A stretch of DNA of 64,000 bases from Phlebiopsis flavidoalba (GCA_035772785.1 JAOCPU010000011.1:434001-498000), one strand, 5' to 3'. Positions 1 through 12,600 are shown, counted from the first letter of the stretch. The notes: generated from the sequence alone by a model not told the origin. Program-made: numbers and translations.

Positions 1-399
1 CAAAGCACTGACGCCGTACCGATCAAAGCGAAGCTCGTCGCGCCTCCGCTGTATGTGCTCAGCACTAACGCGACAGACAAGGTACGTAACATATCTTTGC
101 TTTGCTGCGTTTACGATTAAGTTTTGAGTCCCATCATTCAGTACGCCGCCGTTGACCGCCTGGAGCGCGCAATCGAAGCCATTCAAAACACTATCGAGGG
201 CCAAGGCGGTTCATTGGTTGTCAAGATGAAGGTGGGTTCCCATTCGTGCTTCACAATCCGTTACAACTCTCAACTCCGGTGTTACAGCCCAAGGCAGTAT
301 CGGAGACCGAAGAACACGACTTGGCACAGCTCATGGGCGAAGGCTGGTCAAGAGAACGCAGAGGTCTCAGGAGACGAAGACGAGGAAGAACTTGCGTAA
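1..399 (+). CDS. SUI2: Translation initiation factor eIF2 alpha subunit, 3' part only
   Basis: This is the C-terminal part of eIF2-alpha, the eIF2 subunit that carries the regulatory phosphoserine (not in this fragment) and acts in ternary-complex delivery to the ribosome. The first exon (from base 1) reads KLVAPPLYVLSTNATDK, the conserved start of the C-terminal alpha/beta domain, and stops at a GTACGT donor near base 84. The next exon reads YAAVDRLERAIEAIQNTI...GGSLVVKMK, typical of the family, and ends at a GTGGGT donor near 231. The last exon starts near 288 with PKAVSETEEHDLAQLM and ends with the acidic tail ENAEVSGDEDEEELA and a stop at 397-399. A one-base frame break near 335 separates PKAVSETEEHDLAQLM from KAGQENAEVSGDED; both sides match the family, so a sequencing error is likelier than a dead gene. 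The 5' part lies outside the window. Confidence 0.88.
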
Positions 400-773
400 A
401 ATACTGAAGCATCCTTCGTGGTCGGCCTTGCTGCCCGCGGTCTGTTACCAGTACTCTCACCACATTGTATTATGCGATCGCGCTGACATGTATCGTTATC
501 AATGACGCTTCATCATGACTACAATGCGCCAACGTCCATATTTGCCCAGTGCTAGATCTCTACAGCACGCTGCGCAGGCTTGAATTGCGCGTCAAGTACC
601 GCCCGAATACGTATACACGTGTCATTCGTGGTCAATTGCCTGTGAAAATCGAGCCGTCTACGATTACTCAGCGGTTCGACTGAAGAGAATATATGGCTGA
701 CAGCATTCCCTAGAATCAGCTCTGCGACACATACCTCTTGCCGTCTCCCTGCTAGCAGCTATCACTTGACACA
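400..773. other. Intergenic spacer, eIF2-alpha to questin oxidase-like gene
   Basis: No coding signal is seen on either strand. It should hold the eIF2-alpha 3' end and the promoter and leader of the next gene, which starts at an ATG at 774 just after CACTTGACACA. No clear TATA box or repeat was noticed. Confidence 0.5.
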
Positions 774-2580
774 ATGTCTGCGGAACTCCCTCCAGCTTTG
801 AAGAAACCTGGAATCATCAGCTTCCCTGGACAGACTCCTGAGTCTAAGAAAACCGTGGAGCGTCTCCTCGAGGAGGACAGGCAGAATCGCCATTGCTTTT
901 TGGGGTCGAGCCCGTTTTCATAACCACCTTAGCCATCAGTACGTGTTGGTTGTGCCCTGCACTGATCGCATTGGCGTTAACCGAATTTCAGCCTCCTCGC
1001 GTTGTACTCGTTCGGGCGCATCCCCAAAGCAGTTGGTAGCAGTTGTTCAAGCTGAGAAGGACTCTCTCGATCCCATACACCTTGCCAATGGGAGGACCCA
1101 GCAGACGGAGAAAGAAGGTGCCATCACCGCTGAAAATTGGTTTCAATATCTGGGCCAAGAAGAGTGCGCTCGTCCTCTGGGGTGTCTGTGGAGGCAAATT
1201 GACCGAAGCCCTCTATAGGCATTATTCCAACCTCGTGAAGTTCTTTACTAGTGTGGTAAGGAAGTTCGGCGCTGGAGGGGCTCTTAGAGCAATACATTTT
1301 CTCGCCTGCTGCGAACGGAAACGGGAATGATATGCTGTTGAGATTTGTAGGTGGAGCGTAAGCACCGTTTACCCACGATTCAAGCTTTTCTCCGCTAATA
1401 TTCTCACAGTGCGCATCCCCTCATACAAACAGGAGTGCGTCACGCCTATGCGACTACTCCCATGAGCTCATGACATTCCGTAGTATGCTGCCGAGTTCGG
1501 CAGTGAAGCGATGGTGGCTCAAGGTGGGGCGTTCTAGCCTACCTCATTGCGTACTGTGAGATGACATTGACTTCGCTATCCAGCTTTGGCCCAGGCCGCT
1601 TGCCACTCACCCTTCGTGCCAGAATTATACGACCTGAGCCCTTCACCCGTTGAAACCAACGGACCCAGCACCACTAATCGCCGCTGAAGGGCTTCAGCCA
1701 TCGCAGGGCCTTTCTTTGCTGGAGATCTTGCGCGAGATGTACGATTCACCCATCTTGCAACCGGTCATGCCATACGACCCAGACGCACTACTTAGCAAGC
1801 GCTCCGCGGACGTGCGGAAAGATGGAACTCGTACCGCAGAAATTCGTCGACTATCCGGCTTATGGCGTATTGACGCTTCCCGAGGACAGGCCGAATTCGA
1901 CGAGGAGAGTGGAAGAGCTGCTATGGGTGGCAACCCTTTTACTCACGGGAACGAGCAAGCCAGGCCGCAAGCCCCGAGTGGATTTCTTTCTCATGCACTT
2001 GGTCACAAGCAGCTTGTTCGTGCCATCCCTGGTAGAGGCAATCCCGTCCATTCAGTCAAAGGTGACGTTGCTGCGGGCGATGGTACCTGTCATTCTGTGG
2101 TATGTACTCGTTCGCGGCCGGCCGCGCATCGACCCAAAGGTTTTTAATGTCATATATTACAGGCGAGAGAAACCACGTCCACCGAACGGCACGGGCCTGG
2201 CTTCCTGCGATCGTCACGAAACCACAATTGGTGACATTTGCCGACGCAGATGATGTCAACCCTTGGCCAGAGATCGGTCGCGTCAGCAATACACTTTCCC
2301 GAGGCACATTTAATCAAGACCATCGCTCCTTGTATTATGCCGCAGTCAAATACGGGACAACGCCGGCAGGAGGAGCCATAGGTGCATTCCGGCGCGACGG
2401 CACTGAGACGCACGAGGGTACGTCGAGAATGGACGGACCATTTTCGTGAGAGCAGCAGGTGTGGTCATGAATGCGCTTGGGTGGGTCTCCCACGGGGAGA
2501 AGCAGGGACAGTGGGACAGAAGTGCTTTAGGGTGGGGCCTGCATTTCCACGCTGCATGGGATACCGCCGATGAGGAGTGA
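774..2580 (+). CDS. Questin oxidase-like family protein (formerly DUF4243)
   Basis: The characterised member of this family opens an anthraquinone ring (questin to desmethylsulochrin); most fungal homologues, probably including this one, have no known substrate. The ATG at 774 begins MSAELPPALKKPGIISFPGQ. The hallmark HCFWGRARFHNHLSHH follows at about 890-945, split by an intron with a GTACGT donor. Later blocks are SPKQLVAVVQAEKDSLDPIH, AANGNGNDMLLRFVGGA, YAAEFGSEAMVAQG (intron), ACHSPFVPELYDLSP, and an alpha-helical half with RVDFFLMHLVTSSLFVPSL. It ends RAAGVVMNALGWVSHG... and DTADEE, stop 2578-2580. At least five frame changes occur (near 900, 1010, 1250, 1650-1830 and 2430), yet conserved blocks continue across each one. 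It sits tail-to-tail with the minus-strand HIT gene. I infer the family from block order; the substrate is unknown. Confidence 0.8.
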
Positions 2581-2672
2581 ATGCAACGTTGAGTCGGGTA
2601 TGAGGACTACGTGAGAACTGTAAATGTACCTTGAAGAAAGCTCTCAGATGTGTTAATGCACTTTATGGTGTA

Positions 2673-3382
2673 CTACAGGCGAGCGCGAAATCTTTGAGAG
2701 GAGTCGATCTGCTTCCTCTCTGTCGAGCTCGCCCCTAGCTTCGAATTCTTTGAGGTGCATTTCCTTCTGCGTCAACGCCCTTGTGACTCGACCTCCTTCA
2801 TTACACTCTGAGGAGCTCGCTGAGAGGCTGTCAAACTTGGGAGCGGGTATAATGTGATAGTGAACCTGATAGCTTTCAGTCAGCACATGCCCCACCACAG
2901 ACGAAACTAGGGAGAACTGACGTGTGGAACAGCCCTGGGCATATTCTTGGTTACATACTACGTTAAGAGCTGTATTGTCCAATCTCTGGGAGTGACAGGT
3001 CAATCATTATATCATGTAGCTGTGGAGTGATTACCCTTGTGCGATTGCATTTGATACTTTCGGAAATCGCTACACCCACAGCAGCCGCGTATTCGGCAGA
3101 TAGCTCTGAAACTCTGGGCTCATGAACCTTTGGAATCACGAGGGTGTGCCCGGGTCTGAGTGGGAGTATATCTTGACATGATCTAGCATTTGAATTCCCC
3201 TGGGAATATATTACAATGAGTACTTGCCTAGTACCGGCTACCGCTATGATCTTATCGTTCTCATAGATTTTAAATGCCGGCCCTTGTCCGGCGATAATCC
3301 TACAGAACGCGCAATCTGGGTGTGACTTCCAAGATTCAGGTAGGTCTCTATTCTCGTGAGCTTTGATAATAAACGAAGTCAT
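2673..3382 (-). CDS. HIT (histidine triad) family nucleotide hydrolase
   Basis: HIT proteins hydrolyse or transfer AMP from nucleotide conjugates such as AMP-lysine or Ap3A/Ap4A; the middle His of the triad is the nucleophile. The ATG at 3382 gives MTSFIIKAHENRDLPES, then CAFCRIIAGQGPAFKIYEND (CxxC and the first strands) and ILPLRPGHTLVIPKVHEP, the nucleotide-binding loop. The triad itself is HVHYHIIPAP, split by a 56-bp intron (2866-2921) between its first and second His. A one-base excess of G near 2935 breaks the frame just before it: NVVCNQEYAQ is in one frame and AVPH in the next. The tail DREEADRLLSKIRARL ends at 2673 if one T is surplus; without that correction the frame runs to 2653. 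Two more introns lie upstream. It diverges from the endosulfine gene across about 320 bp. Confidence 0.85.
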
Positions 3383-3703
3383 CTTCTCGCTCAAGTATAC
3401 TCAACTCTAGTCCAGCGTGGTGGTTGGTAGAACAAAGTCACGAAGTAGGCTAGGCCGGGAACGGCGGAGTGATGCGCTTCTTAATTTTGATTGTATGCGC
3501 GTGATGCGCCACGAAGGTCCTGAGCCTCGTTACGGAGCCGTCACGGTTGCGTCACCACGTGTTTACACGGCTGTGACCCGTGACTGCTATAAGTTGTGTT
3601 GCCCTTCTCCTCATCCTCGTCCTGAACCTCAATCCAACTATCGCTCGCCGCCGTCAATACTTGCCCTAGGGGGGTGGTCCAGTTTGTTTTTACCAATCAC
3701 AAC

Positions 3704-4377
3704 ATGCTTCCAGCCAAGAGGAATTAAGGTCGACATCTCAGCGTGGGGGTGTGGTGGTGGGGGAGTCGAGTAGATCGAGTAGATCGCCGCACGCAGCAAA
3801 CACCCAATGTGCTCTTCCGCGCTGCTGCTGTGCCCCTTTGCTCATGATCCTCAACAGAGTCTCTCACTGAAAGAGGAGCAAAAGCTGTTTCGTCTTTATG
3901 GGAAGCTCCCAACGCATAAAAATGTGTTAACAAAGATGCAGAAGGTGCGTTGTTACCATGGCACGAGGCTCAGCCTTATCCACGCCAATCATCCAGGATC
4001 GCAAGTACTTCTCGACTCTGGTGACTACGCCCTCTCGAAGGCAGGGAAGGCGCCACAGAATACAGTTGGCACTGCGATTCCAAGCCCAGAGAAGTACGGT
4101 TCTGTCGCAGCCTCGGCCTAGCGTTGCGCTCATTTTGCGTTACAGCATCCCACACGCGCGACTTCTCCACCTGTGAACCATGCACTGTCCATCTCGACCC
4201 ACTAATACCGCGACGAGCCCAATTAGAGATAGCCCATTGGCGGAATCTGGCGCTGTTGAAGACATTATCAAAGGAACTGCACCCTTCGTCGCGTCTGAAC
4301 AGACCCCCGCTGCCGCTCCCGAAGCGTCCGAGGCGGAAGAGCCAGTAGATGAAGCAGCCAAGATGTCTACCGAGTAA
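3704..4377 (+). CDS. IGO1: Endosulfine/ARPP-19 family PP2A-B55 inhibitor (Igo1-like)
   Basis: These small disordered proteins, once phosphorylated by Rim15/Greatwall kinase, inhibit PP2A-B55 and promote quiescence or mitotic entry. The core reads EEQKLFRLYGKLPTHKNVLT (about 3870-3938), followed by an intron with a GTGCGT donor that ends at CCAG near 3991. The next exon gives RKYF and then LDSGDYALSKAGKAPQNTVG. The kinase-site motif FDSGDY is intact apart from a two-base surplus near 4010. The C-terminal tail continues in another frame with TNTATSPIRDSPLAESGAVE, is Ala/Glu/Pro rich and ends at the stop 4375-4377. I take a first exon from the ATG at 3704 (MLPAKRN, then KVDIS after one surplus T), because family members carry VD(I/L)S just before the core; an ATG at 3807 is the alternative. 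Identity is firm, the 5' end is not. Confidence 0.85.
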
Positions 4378-4826
4378 TCCTCGGGTATCCACATACAGCT
4401 ATCTTCCAGCAGCAGAAACTCAACCTCTTCTTCTTCTCGAGGCCTGTACTGCAAGAGAAACACCTTGCTTGGATCTTCCTTTCATGCAAACACCGCGTCA
4501 CCTCCTGTATTTGTGTTCTTTGTTAGGTTGGATTGTTCTATGATTTTAGCTCTGTTCTGTGTGTGTCTCATACGACATGACGCTGTATACTCGAAAGCTC
4601 AAGCCGCGGAATCGGCCGTTAATTAGTTCAAGCTCCCTGTACTTGTACAACCATCATCTCAATGATCTGCAAATGCCTCTGCGCATATACACGATGTCTC
4701 GCGGCAACGTCCATTCTTGTGATGCACGCAGCATACACCGAGTCTTGTTGTGTGGCTCATTTCCTGTGTGACGATCCGCAGATCTCGTGCTGACGCCCTT
4801 CACACTCATTCGGTTTCACTGTTACT
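4378..4826. other. Intergenic spacer, endosulfine to Sec14-like gene
   Basis: No gene is recognised. AT-rich runs near 4500-4640 (including TTGTGTTCTTTGTTAG) suit the endosulfine 3' UTR, and the later part should hold the promoter of the next gene. Short open frames here show no family signal. Confidence 0.45.
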
Positions 4827-6099
4827 ATGAACTCGCCCACCCGCCCGCCATCTTCGTACTCCTCCCCGCACCCACAGCTCAGCACGATGTCCATTGAGCC
4901 GACCTCGGATGTGTCAAAGTCGCGTTCTCGCAGTCATCTGGGGCATCTCACAGAAGCACAACAACAGGCGTTTGCTACATTCCGCAAGAGTCTTGCCGAG
5001 GCCCAGCTTTATGTGCCTCCAGGCGAGGGCGGGGTCAGGATGGCTCTGGCACTCCGTCTCATGACGAGCCCCAACGCTCTTGCAAGCTATTTGTCCGCAT
5101 GTTGAGTGGCTGATGGCTAAATCTTACACTGCAGACGGTTCCTGCCGTGCGAGGCGGTTCCGACCCTAAGAAGGCCCAGAAGCAATTTGCCGACGCCGAG
5201 GCATGGCGGGCAAAGCATAATGTTGAAGAGATGTATGCAACTTTTCCCGCGGACTGAATTCGAGGCCTCCAAGCGGTTTTATCCGCGGTGGACTGGGCGG
5301 CGAGACAAGGTACGTAATGGATTCATTATCAAAGCGTACGTCCGTCAATGTGTGGTCAACCAGAATGGTCTACCGGTTTATGTGTACCGGATAGGCTCGC
5401 TTGATTCAGCTCTCCAGAAGGAGCTCAACGCAGTCTCACCAGAACGGAGGTATCAGCGGATGTATGTATTTATTTTTGCTCCGAATAACGCGTACATTCA
5501 ACCTACGTTCGCAGAGTAGCTCTGTATGAGGTCATGACGCGCTTTGTGCTACCGCTTTGCACGTATCTACCGCATGCCGCATCTCCAACGCCTATTTCGT
5601 CCGTCACAACGATCATCGATCTGGAGAACGTCTCTCTCGGCACGCTCTGGAACTGGCGAAAGCACCTGCAGGAAGCTTCTACGCTTGCCACTGCGAACTA
5701 TCCCGAGACGTTGAGCACGATAGCCGTTTGTGAATTCTCCATCGTTCTTCCCTACCGTGTGGGGATGGGTTAAGGTGCGCATATACCCTACTTATAACCT
5801 CCCATCAGGGTTTAAACGGAAGAACCACAGCCATGGTTCGACGAAGGGTACTCGCAACAGGTATTCGTACTGGGAAAAGATCCAGGTCCGACCCTCCGCG
5901 ACCTTCATCGAGTCGACAAGACTCCCGAAGCCTTATGGTGGAGAGCTGGACTGGAAGTTCGAGGACGAGCCCTCTCTCTGGATACACCCGCGAAGGGGGC
6001 TATCGGCGAAATGCCGAAAGGCCCGGCAGTGTTCGTAGATGGAAGGTTATGCAACCACCGCCGAATCGTAAATCGGCCGCCGCAGGGCCCAACGCGTAA
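4827..6099 (+). CDS. CRAL-TRIO (Sec14-like) phospholipid-transfer protein
   Basis: Sec14-like proteins bind and exchange phosphatidylinositol and other lipids and support lipid signalling and Golgi traffic. The ATG at 4827 opens a Ser/Pro-rich leader (alternative ATG at 4887, MSIEPTSDV). The CRAL-TRIO N-terminal helices follow: HLTEAQQQAFATFRKSLAEA, then KKAQKQFADAEAWRAKHNVE and SKRFYPRWTGRRDK. After an intron (GTACGT donor near 5310) the lipid-binding lobe reads GLPVYVYRIGSLDSALQKEL, TTIIDLENVSLGTLWNWRKH and NYPETLSTIAVVNSPSFFPT, with VWGWVK at another splice site (intron about 5773-5808). The end carries LPKPYGGELDWKFED and MPKGPAVFVDG, and after one frame shift KVMQPPPNRKSAAAGPNA with a stop at 6097-6099. 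At least four small frame breaks are visible (near 5035, 5250, 5860 and 6050). The family call is firm; the orthologue is not assigned. Confidence 0.87.
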
Positions 6100-9000
6100 A
6101 TTAGTGGCAGAAGATATTACATATTCCGCGGATGGTGGCTGGTTCTCGGTCTCGTATAGAGACTACCGTCTACAATCGGGCATAGCTAAGGTGTGATATT
6201 GCAATTTGTAACGATTAATGTCTATTTGTCCATCTTGACGCACAATGACTCGCGCATCGAAGATACTCAAGTGCCATCGAAATCCGCAATGTTGGTCCAA
6301 ATTCTCGTTCCATGTGTCGGTATGAGTGGCGGAAAGTGGGTCTTGTGGGTGGAATCCAGTGGATGTCGTTTGCACAAGTGACAGGGGGTGATAGCCCTCA
6401 GAGCCAAGACCGGCGAGTTACGTCGGGACGGGGACGTAAGGTAACAGTTGGAGTAGACGGGGGTCAGAGGACGGACTAGAAGTATTTTTGGAAACACCGG
6501 TTAGGAGTCGTGTCACGATTTTTCGGGGCCACGGAGGGGATAGTAGTGCCCACGCCAACCTGAGGCATGGAAACCGAGGCTTATCGTAGAACTCCTTCTG
6601 ACGGTACGAGCGCAGAGTGGGTGCCAGAGCAGGTGCATAAGTACCGCTCCAGCTACCACTAGAGTCAGTACTTGCTTGTAACTCTGGATCAGAAACTCGC
6701 CTCTCTATGCCCTGGCCCCGATCTCGACGGTCAAAAAGGGTTCTAGTCTGGCTCATCGTTGGTGAGTTCAGCAAAAGCTAGTAAATGAGGGCAGCAAAGC
6801 TGGCCACACAGGCAGGGAACGTCAATGACCTATCAGTGACGCACGTGAAAACAGATATAGACAATGCTGATCGCATACGCCCTGTAGTTGTTGGCCTACA
6901 TAACCGTCCTTACTGCACTCCTGAAAACTCGTCGCGCTGGTGCGACATGTCGCTCGTAAGGTACACATGGTCGAGTGAGGGAGACATGTTAACTCCCGTT
7001 CTTTGGTAGTGCGACTCTGCGCCAGCTGTGATCGGTTGTAATGTTTGGGACCAGCTCTTTCGCACGTAGAAATATGGCGTTCAAGTAGTGCGTCCAACGT
7101 GTATACCCTCGTGTGACTTTCAGCGGAACGTAGACGTAGCTTGCGAACTGCCTTCCAAACATGTGGCGTATTGCGCGTCTGCCTTGATGTAAAGCTGGAT
7201 TATCAACCGGTGCTGGCACTGCTAGGTTAGTTGCTGAGCGCTGGGAGTCTTTCTATGGCTGGTTCAGCCAAGGTGTGGACATCAAGTCGACCATAGAGAA
7301 CCTACCGCTTCTTCACCTCAGGCTTTGGTGGCGTTGTCTTGGTTTCTACCTCATCCTCAGAGCTTTGAGTATTCTACGAGTTGTAGCGTTCGTTTCATAT
7401 CGGCGAAGGGTCTGGTTACATTGTGCGGGTCGAGGTATTACCTTGCTTGTCAAGGTCTCTCTCGGTGGCACAATTATTGGAAATTCAACCTCCCAACTCA
7501 CCGGAACTTTGCACGTAAATGCAACCACCACACAAGTCATAGCGTCACACACTACGCTCACTAGGACCCAGTCCTCGCCAATGGCTCCCCATCATCCCCT
7601 CAATAGAAGAAACATCGTGTTTTGTACATTAGCATGAAGCAAAAGCACTCATTTACATTAAAGCGGTACTGACGGCTTTTCTGACACGTAAGATTCTGTT
7701 GCTTGACTCGGCAACGGTGACGCATATGTGGACACCCTTGTCACAAGTGACGTTCACAGTGCGACGCGACGCGCTAGATTAGGGCCATGCTCGTGCTCTT
7801 CCTTGCTCACGCCAATCGTTTACCAGCCACCTTTCCACGGCGACGTGCCCTCCTTTGGCTTGTTTTGAACCACTTGTACACATAGACACAGTGACGATCT
7901 GTATATTGGCATACCGTAAGCCGACTCATTAAGACGAATAGATGTAGCCTCGATTCGGACTCGACATACCTAGCCGACCGTGCTGAGTGCGACTCGCCGA
8001 GGCTTGCACATCACATGCCATTACAACCCGAAGCGAGCCCACAGACTAGTGTCAGTATGTCATAATCGAGGACTTCCGCTTGATTCAATCATGTCTGACT
8101 TTCTGGGCTGCCTGACCTCTACGCGACGGGTGCACGATTCCGAGATCATTCATTTACAGGCAACCCAGGGCGAGCGCACGAGAGTAAAACCCCTGGGCTT
8201 GACCATCAAAGTCGTCGCGCAATGGCCACCAAATCCCCCATAGTGAGTAAACTTATGTATAAACGCCCATTCGCTTGACCAAGAAGCTCCTCACTGTATA
8301 CCCTTTGTGTTCTCGTCTCGCGCGTGCTCAAGACTCACAGCCGTCACGCCACCTCGACCGTGAAAACGATATGCCGCGGCGGCCGTCTCACCAAATATTC
8401 GACGGCTTGCCAAACAAGCATCCACACCGCAAGTACCGTATTGTGTAACGTGTTCCCGTGCGGACCGTGCGAGCATGCTCAATGTGATAGAACTCGAAGG
8501 CCTGCCCCGAAGAAGTCCTGCGCCCCGTGCGAAGAGAAAGCCCACCGATACGTGCTACTCTTTATTGGCTAACGAGATGACCCAAAGGCTCTTCCTCGCG
8601 CGCCGCCGCGCCATCGTTTAAGGCTCAAGATGAACACGCGAATGCATCCAGAGCTCGCTGCCGTGTATCCCTCGCCAAAGCAGCAGGCCAAACACCATAC
8701 GCCATATGGCCACGGGTCCTCCGAGTGCGCTCACAGGACGCTGACCTCAAGTGTATGTGGATCACTATTTTCTGGCTTCTTCTAGAAACGTGCGACATAT
8801 TTAAATCGCACCTACCGAGTACAGCAAACACGTAATGGTAGAGCAGCAGTCGCTTCTCGACCCTGCTCTGTCTGCTCGACCTCAACCGCTCTGGGCCCCA
8901 ATGAGCACATAATCACCCAGGGTCCGTCGCACTTCACACGTAGGGTAGCCCATAGACTCATGTGGCAACACCCAGACAATCAACGACGCTCTCGCCAAGC

Positions 9001-9602
9001 TGCGTTCTTACAGGTGTAGATGCCATCGAAATAGACGGTCTCTGTGAACCCTACCATTTCGTAGCGAAGGGCAATGTGGAGAGGGTGTGCACCGCATGTG
9101 TTATTGATACAGGTCCTTATGCAGATCCGCGCGATAACTTTGCCGTAAACAAAATGTTATCCTGCCAGTAAGGTGCATGAGAACTTGGACGTGTGCATCG
9201 TATGAAAATAACGATATGGATTAATGTACATGTGGTGCCAGTGGGCCTAGACATTATGTGTAGTATAAGTATAGGTCAAGCCTCAGAAAACTTCTGGTTT
9301 ACTACGCCCGCATGTCAGTTTTTCAACTAGCTAAGTAGAACAAGCAAAGGTTTGCTGCCGCCAGAGGCGGCGCTTCATCCAGTAGGCTTGGAACACAAGT
9401 CAGATGGTCCGCGCGCTGTCGCTGCGAGTCGCGATCGGCAGAATTGGGCAGAATTCCGCTGCAAAAATTCGGTAGACCGCCCATGGCGCGAACAATTTCC
9501 TGCACGCCTGACTACATTTTCCCTTCCTACACAACCGTCATGGCGGCCGCCTTCCCTCTCTAACCGAACTTACCACCGAACTATTTAATACATACAATAC
9601 CG
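6100..9602. other. Unassigned 3.5-kb stretch
   Basis: I recognise no protein family here. Open frames of 60-120 codons exist on both strands, for example 7275-7637 (+) and 8625-8885 (-). None shows conserved motifs, splice-linked continuation or a convincing start. The stretch may be long intergenic DNA, a gene too damaged by frame breaks to read, or a decayed element. The promoter of the Rrp6 gene should lie at its right end. Confidence 0.4.
6418..6756 (-). CDS. Small unrecognised open frame (112 codons)
   Basis: An uninterrupted frame begins at an ATG at 6756 (MSQTRTLFDRRDRGQGIERR) and ends at 6418. It is Ser/Arg/Pro rich without membrane segment, signal peptide or known motif. It lies downstream of and opposite to the Sec14-like gene. 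Length and composition do not separate it from chance in this DNA. I list it only because a start, a stop and a lack of breaks coincide in an otherwise empty region. Confidence 0.15.
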   Translation of the reverse strand: MSQTRTLFDRRDRGQGIERRVSDPELQASTDSSGSWSGTYAPALAPTLRSYRQKEFYDKPRFPCLRLAWALLSPPWPRKIVTRLLTGVSKNTSSPSSDPRLLQLLPYVPVPT

Positions 9603-12600
9603 ATGTCCAGACCTCCCGCGCTGAAAGCGACGCGCAACGCGGCCATGCTGCCCCCCCGGACCCCCTCGCGTTCTACCCGCTCGCTTGACCGCGTGGTGGC
9701 AAAAGGTCTGGACGCGAGCTCGTCGCGAGTGCTTGGACTGGCAAACAGGCTGCTGGACCTTGTTAGCGCACTGCGGACACTAGCAAGTCAAAGTCGAAGG
9801 GGAAGGGGAGGCTGGAGCAAGATGACTGTGACGGATAACTTCCGTTCGGCCGTAGTCGACTCTATGGACCAGCTTTTGGAGCGGGCTGTGTGTATGTCCA
9901 TGGGGTTTGAGTCGTCATATTGCTGATCAAATGAACAGGGACATATGTATGGATGAGTTTTTTGGGCCTCATTAAACAGCCTGTCATAGATGTGAACCCC
10001 AAACCAACGAAACAGAAGGTACGCCTTGCGATGTCTGGCACAAACTCGAAGATTTGAAATCGGAAATACTGAGAAGAATGCGACACCATCAGGGAGGCTA
10101 GGACCCAGCCATTCAACACGCATAACCTCACATACCTAAACCTCAACTCACTTTCAAACGTAAAGTTGACAATAGTGACTTGGCACTTGGCACCTGCATC
10201 CGAGTCTCCGCCACAAATATAATGCCAAGGTGCCACTGGGCTACAACACATGCAGGAGGAAAGCGACATGGATAGCTCATACAATGAGGGTCACCGGTGA
10301 GCCATCTTTCCCATGCTTCTATCTTCTTCTTCTTTAGAGCCTAATGGGTGATGCTTAGGACACCCTTACCCACTATGAAATTCGTTAACATTTCTTACCC
10401 CTCCCATATGTTCATATCCACAGAGCCAAGAGAGCCAAAGCCCTTCCAGGATACCGCCGTTCAATGATGGGTCCTCGGTCGGCCCCAGAACCCTACGAAC
10501 GTTCGCAACGATGCTTGATATAAGCTATCGTAGACCGTGTGCGAAGGACATTGCTATCTGACCTAGAGTTACCGGAGCCGAACAGCTCCATAGGTCATTT
10601 TATGGCTTCGTGTGCACTGATGCAAATCAGACACGCGATGAGGAAGACTGGATTGTGGACACACTAAAGCTGAGGGAGGAATTGGATAGAGTTGAATGAG
10701 GCGTGTTCACAAATCCTGAGATTGTCAAGCGTTTGGTTTCGTTCAACCCCGGTTGATGTGCCATTTGACGTATATTCGCTATAGGTGCTCCACGGTGCTT
10801 GAGAGTGACATAGTTTGGCTTCCAGCAGGACTGTCAATCTCTACATCGTCAACTCTCTTTGACACTTTCTCATGCCTCAAAAGTGCTTAAGGTCCGATAC
10901 GTTGATTTTTCACGTTCAGCCCCCTCGAGACTGACACATGTGTTCAAAAGACTTCCCAAGGCACGGCCTTAGCCACACTAGTATGGAGATGTACTGCGAC
11001 TTCATACTGCCGATAAGCGGTATCAGGCTTGCAGATATGGCGATAAGGTAACGCGATGAGATGTCACGAGTAGTTGAAAATAATACACGCTATTCCGCCA
11101 GGACTTCACATCACGCGAACTAAATGTGCAGGATTACGGCATGATCAGGACACCACTTCCTGCCAATTTCTATCTTTCCGACAACCTCCGCAACGCGCTT
11201 CTCGACCGTGCCAGTCACCGCTCGCATGAGGCACCCGTGCCCATCCACCTCTCTTCCGCCTCCGCAGACCCCGCACGCGCGACTCGTCCGGGCCTCCCAC
11301 AAGTCCTCTCGCGCCTCCGCGAGACCTCACTACGCCGTGCTCGAGCGCGGAGACCGATATGACCGCACAGGCTGCTAGGGCCAGGCGCGATAGATCCAGC
11401 TCCGCACGCAAGTGTGTGAATAAGGGCCACGCTCTAGCGTCTTGACGCGTCGCGATAGCGCAGCGGCCGGCTGCGCTTTAGACCAGTGCCGCTGTCACGC
11501 GTGGCAGTGACCCAGTGTCGACACGCGCTGAGGACGTGAGAGCGTACGCGGGTATGTGTCTAGGCAAGAATCAGTATCTGTTTTGATCCTTGCGTGAACA
11601 TCCAACCGGCAGATGTCGGGCGTCGCTGGTTTGGTCATGTTTCAGCTATGTTCCGCGGTTAGAGGGGCGAGAGAGAGGGTGAAGGGAGCTGGTGGATGAG
11701 GTTGTACACTTCGTGATTCGGTAAAGGAAGGGCGGATGGGCCGCGGCGGATTGTGGCATCCAGTGGTGGAGGAGCAGGCTATGGAGGTGGATGAGATCGT
11801 GGCGGTGGCCTCACGACCACAAGACACGACCTCGCAGTAAGGCGCTCTTGTGGCCAGGCGCAGATTACGTACTTTCGCTATGGTGTTCTTGGCGGTCTCC
11901 TTCTCATGACATGTTCGAAACTCTCAGGTACCGCGAGGCCGCCTGGTTGCACAATCGTCGTCCCTCTTCGGCGCGCGGCCCTGGCATCAATCCCCGCAAG
12001 GCCGATCATGTGCAGCGTCCGGAGACCACGCTCTACATTTGCTCCGGCTGTCCCGGCCCTCTGCATGCCGTTTTCTTTCATGTCTTTGTGCCGCGGCGGG
12101 GTATCCTTGGCTGACAGTGAAAACACAGGCGGATAAGCAGCGACTGCGCTTCCGAGAGGTCGTGAATAAGATTCATACCACGCTCTCAATCACGCCGCGC
12201 GCGCCGACGCCGACGCTCTCCGCAGTTCGCCCGGCGCCTGTGCAACAGGTACCCGCGTTCGACGGCGCACCGGGGGTCGCAGGGCAGTGCAGAGGTCGCA
12301 TTTGTTCCTGCGGCGGAGCTGTGGTGAAGGCGAAGGGCGGGTCGTCGAGGAGAGTGTTGCGGACGCGATTGTTGTCGTCGGGCAGGGCCAACGCAAAGAA
12401 GCGGAAGCGCACCGGCTGCTGTCAAGGTCGAGGCGACGTGCAGAGGGTGCAACACCGGAGGCGTTTGATTATGGGGAAGTTGGGGAACATCCTGGACGAA
12501 AGGGTCGGATCACGAACCAGAGGTCGGTACGCCCCTGGGGGGCAAGAAGCGCAGACAGAAGGGTCAAGGTGCGTTTTTGTTGGGTGTTGTTGAGAGCGTG

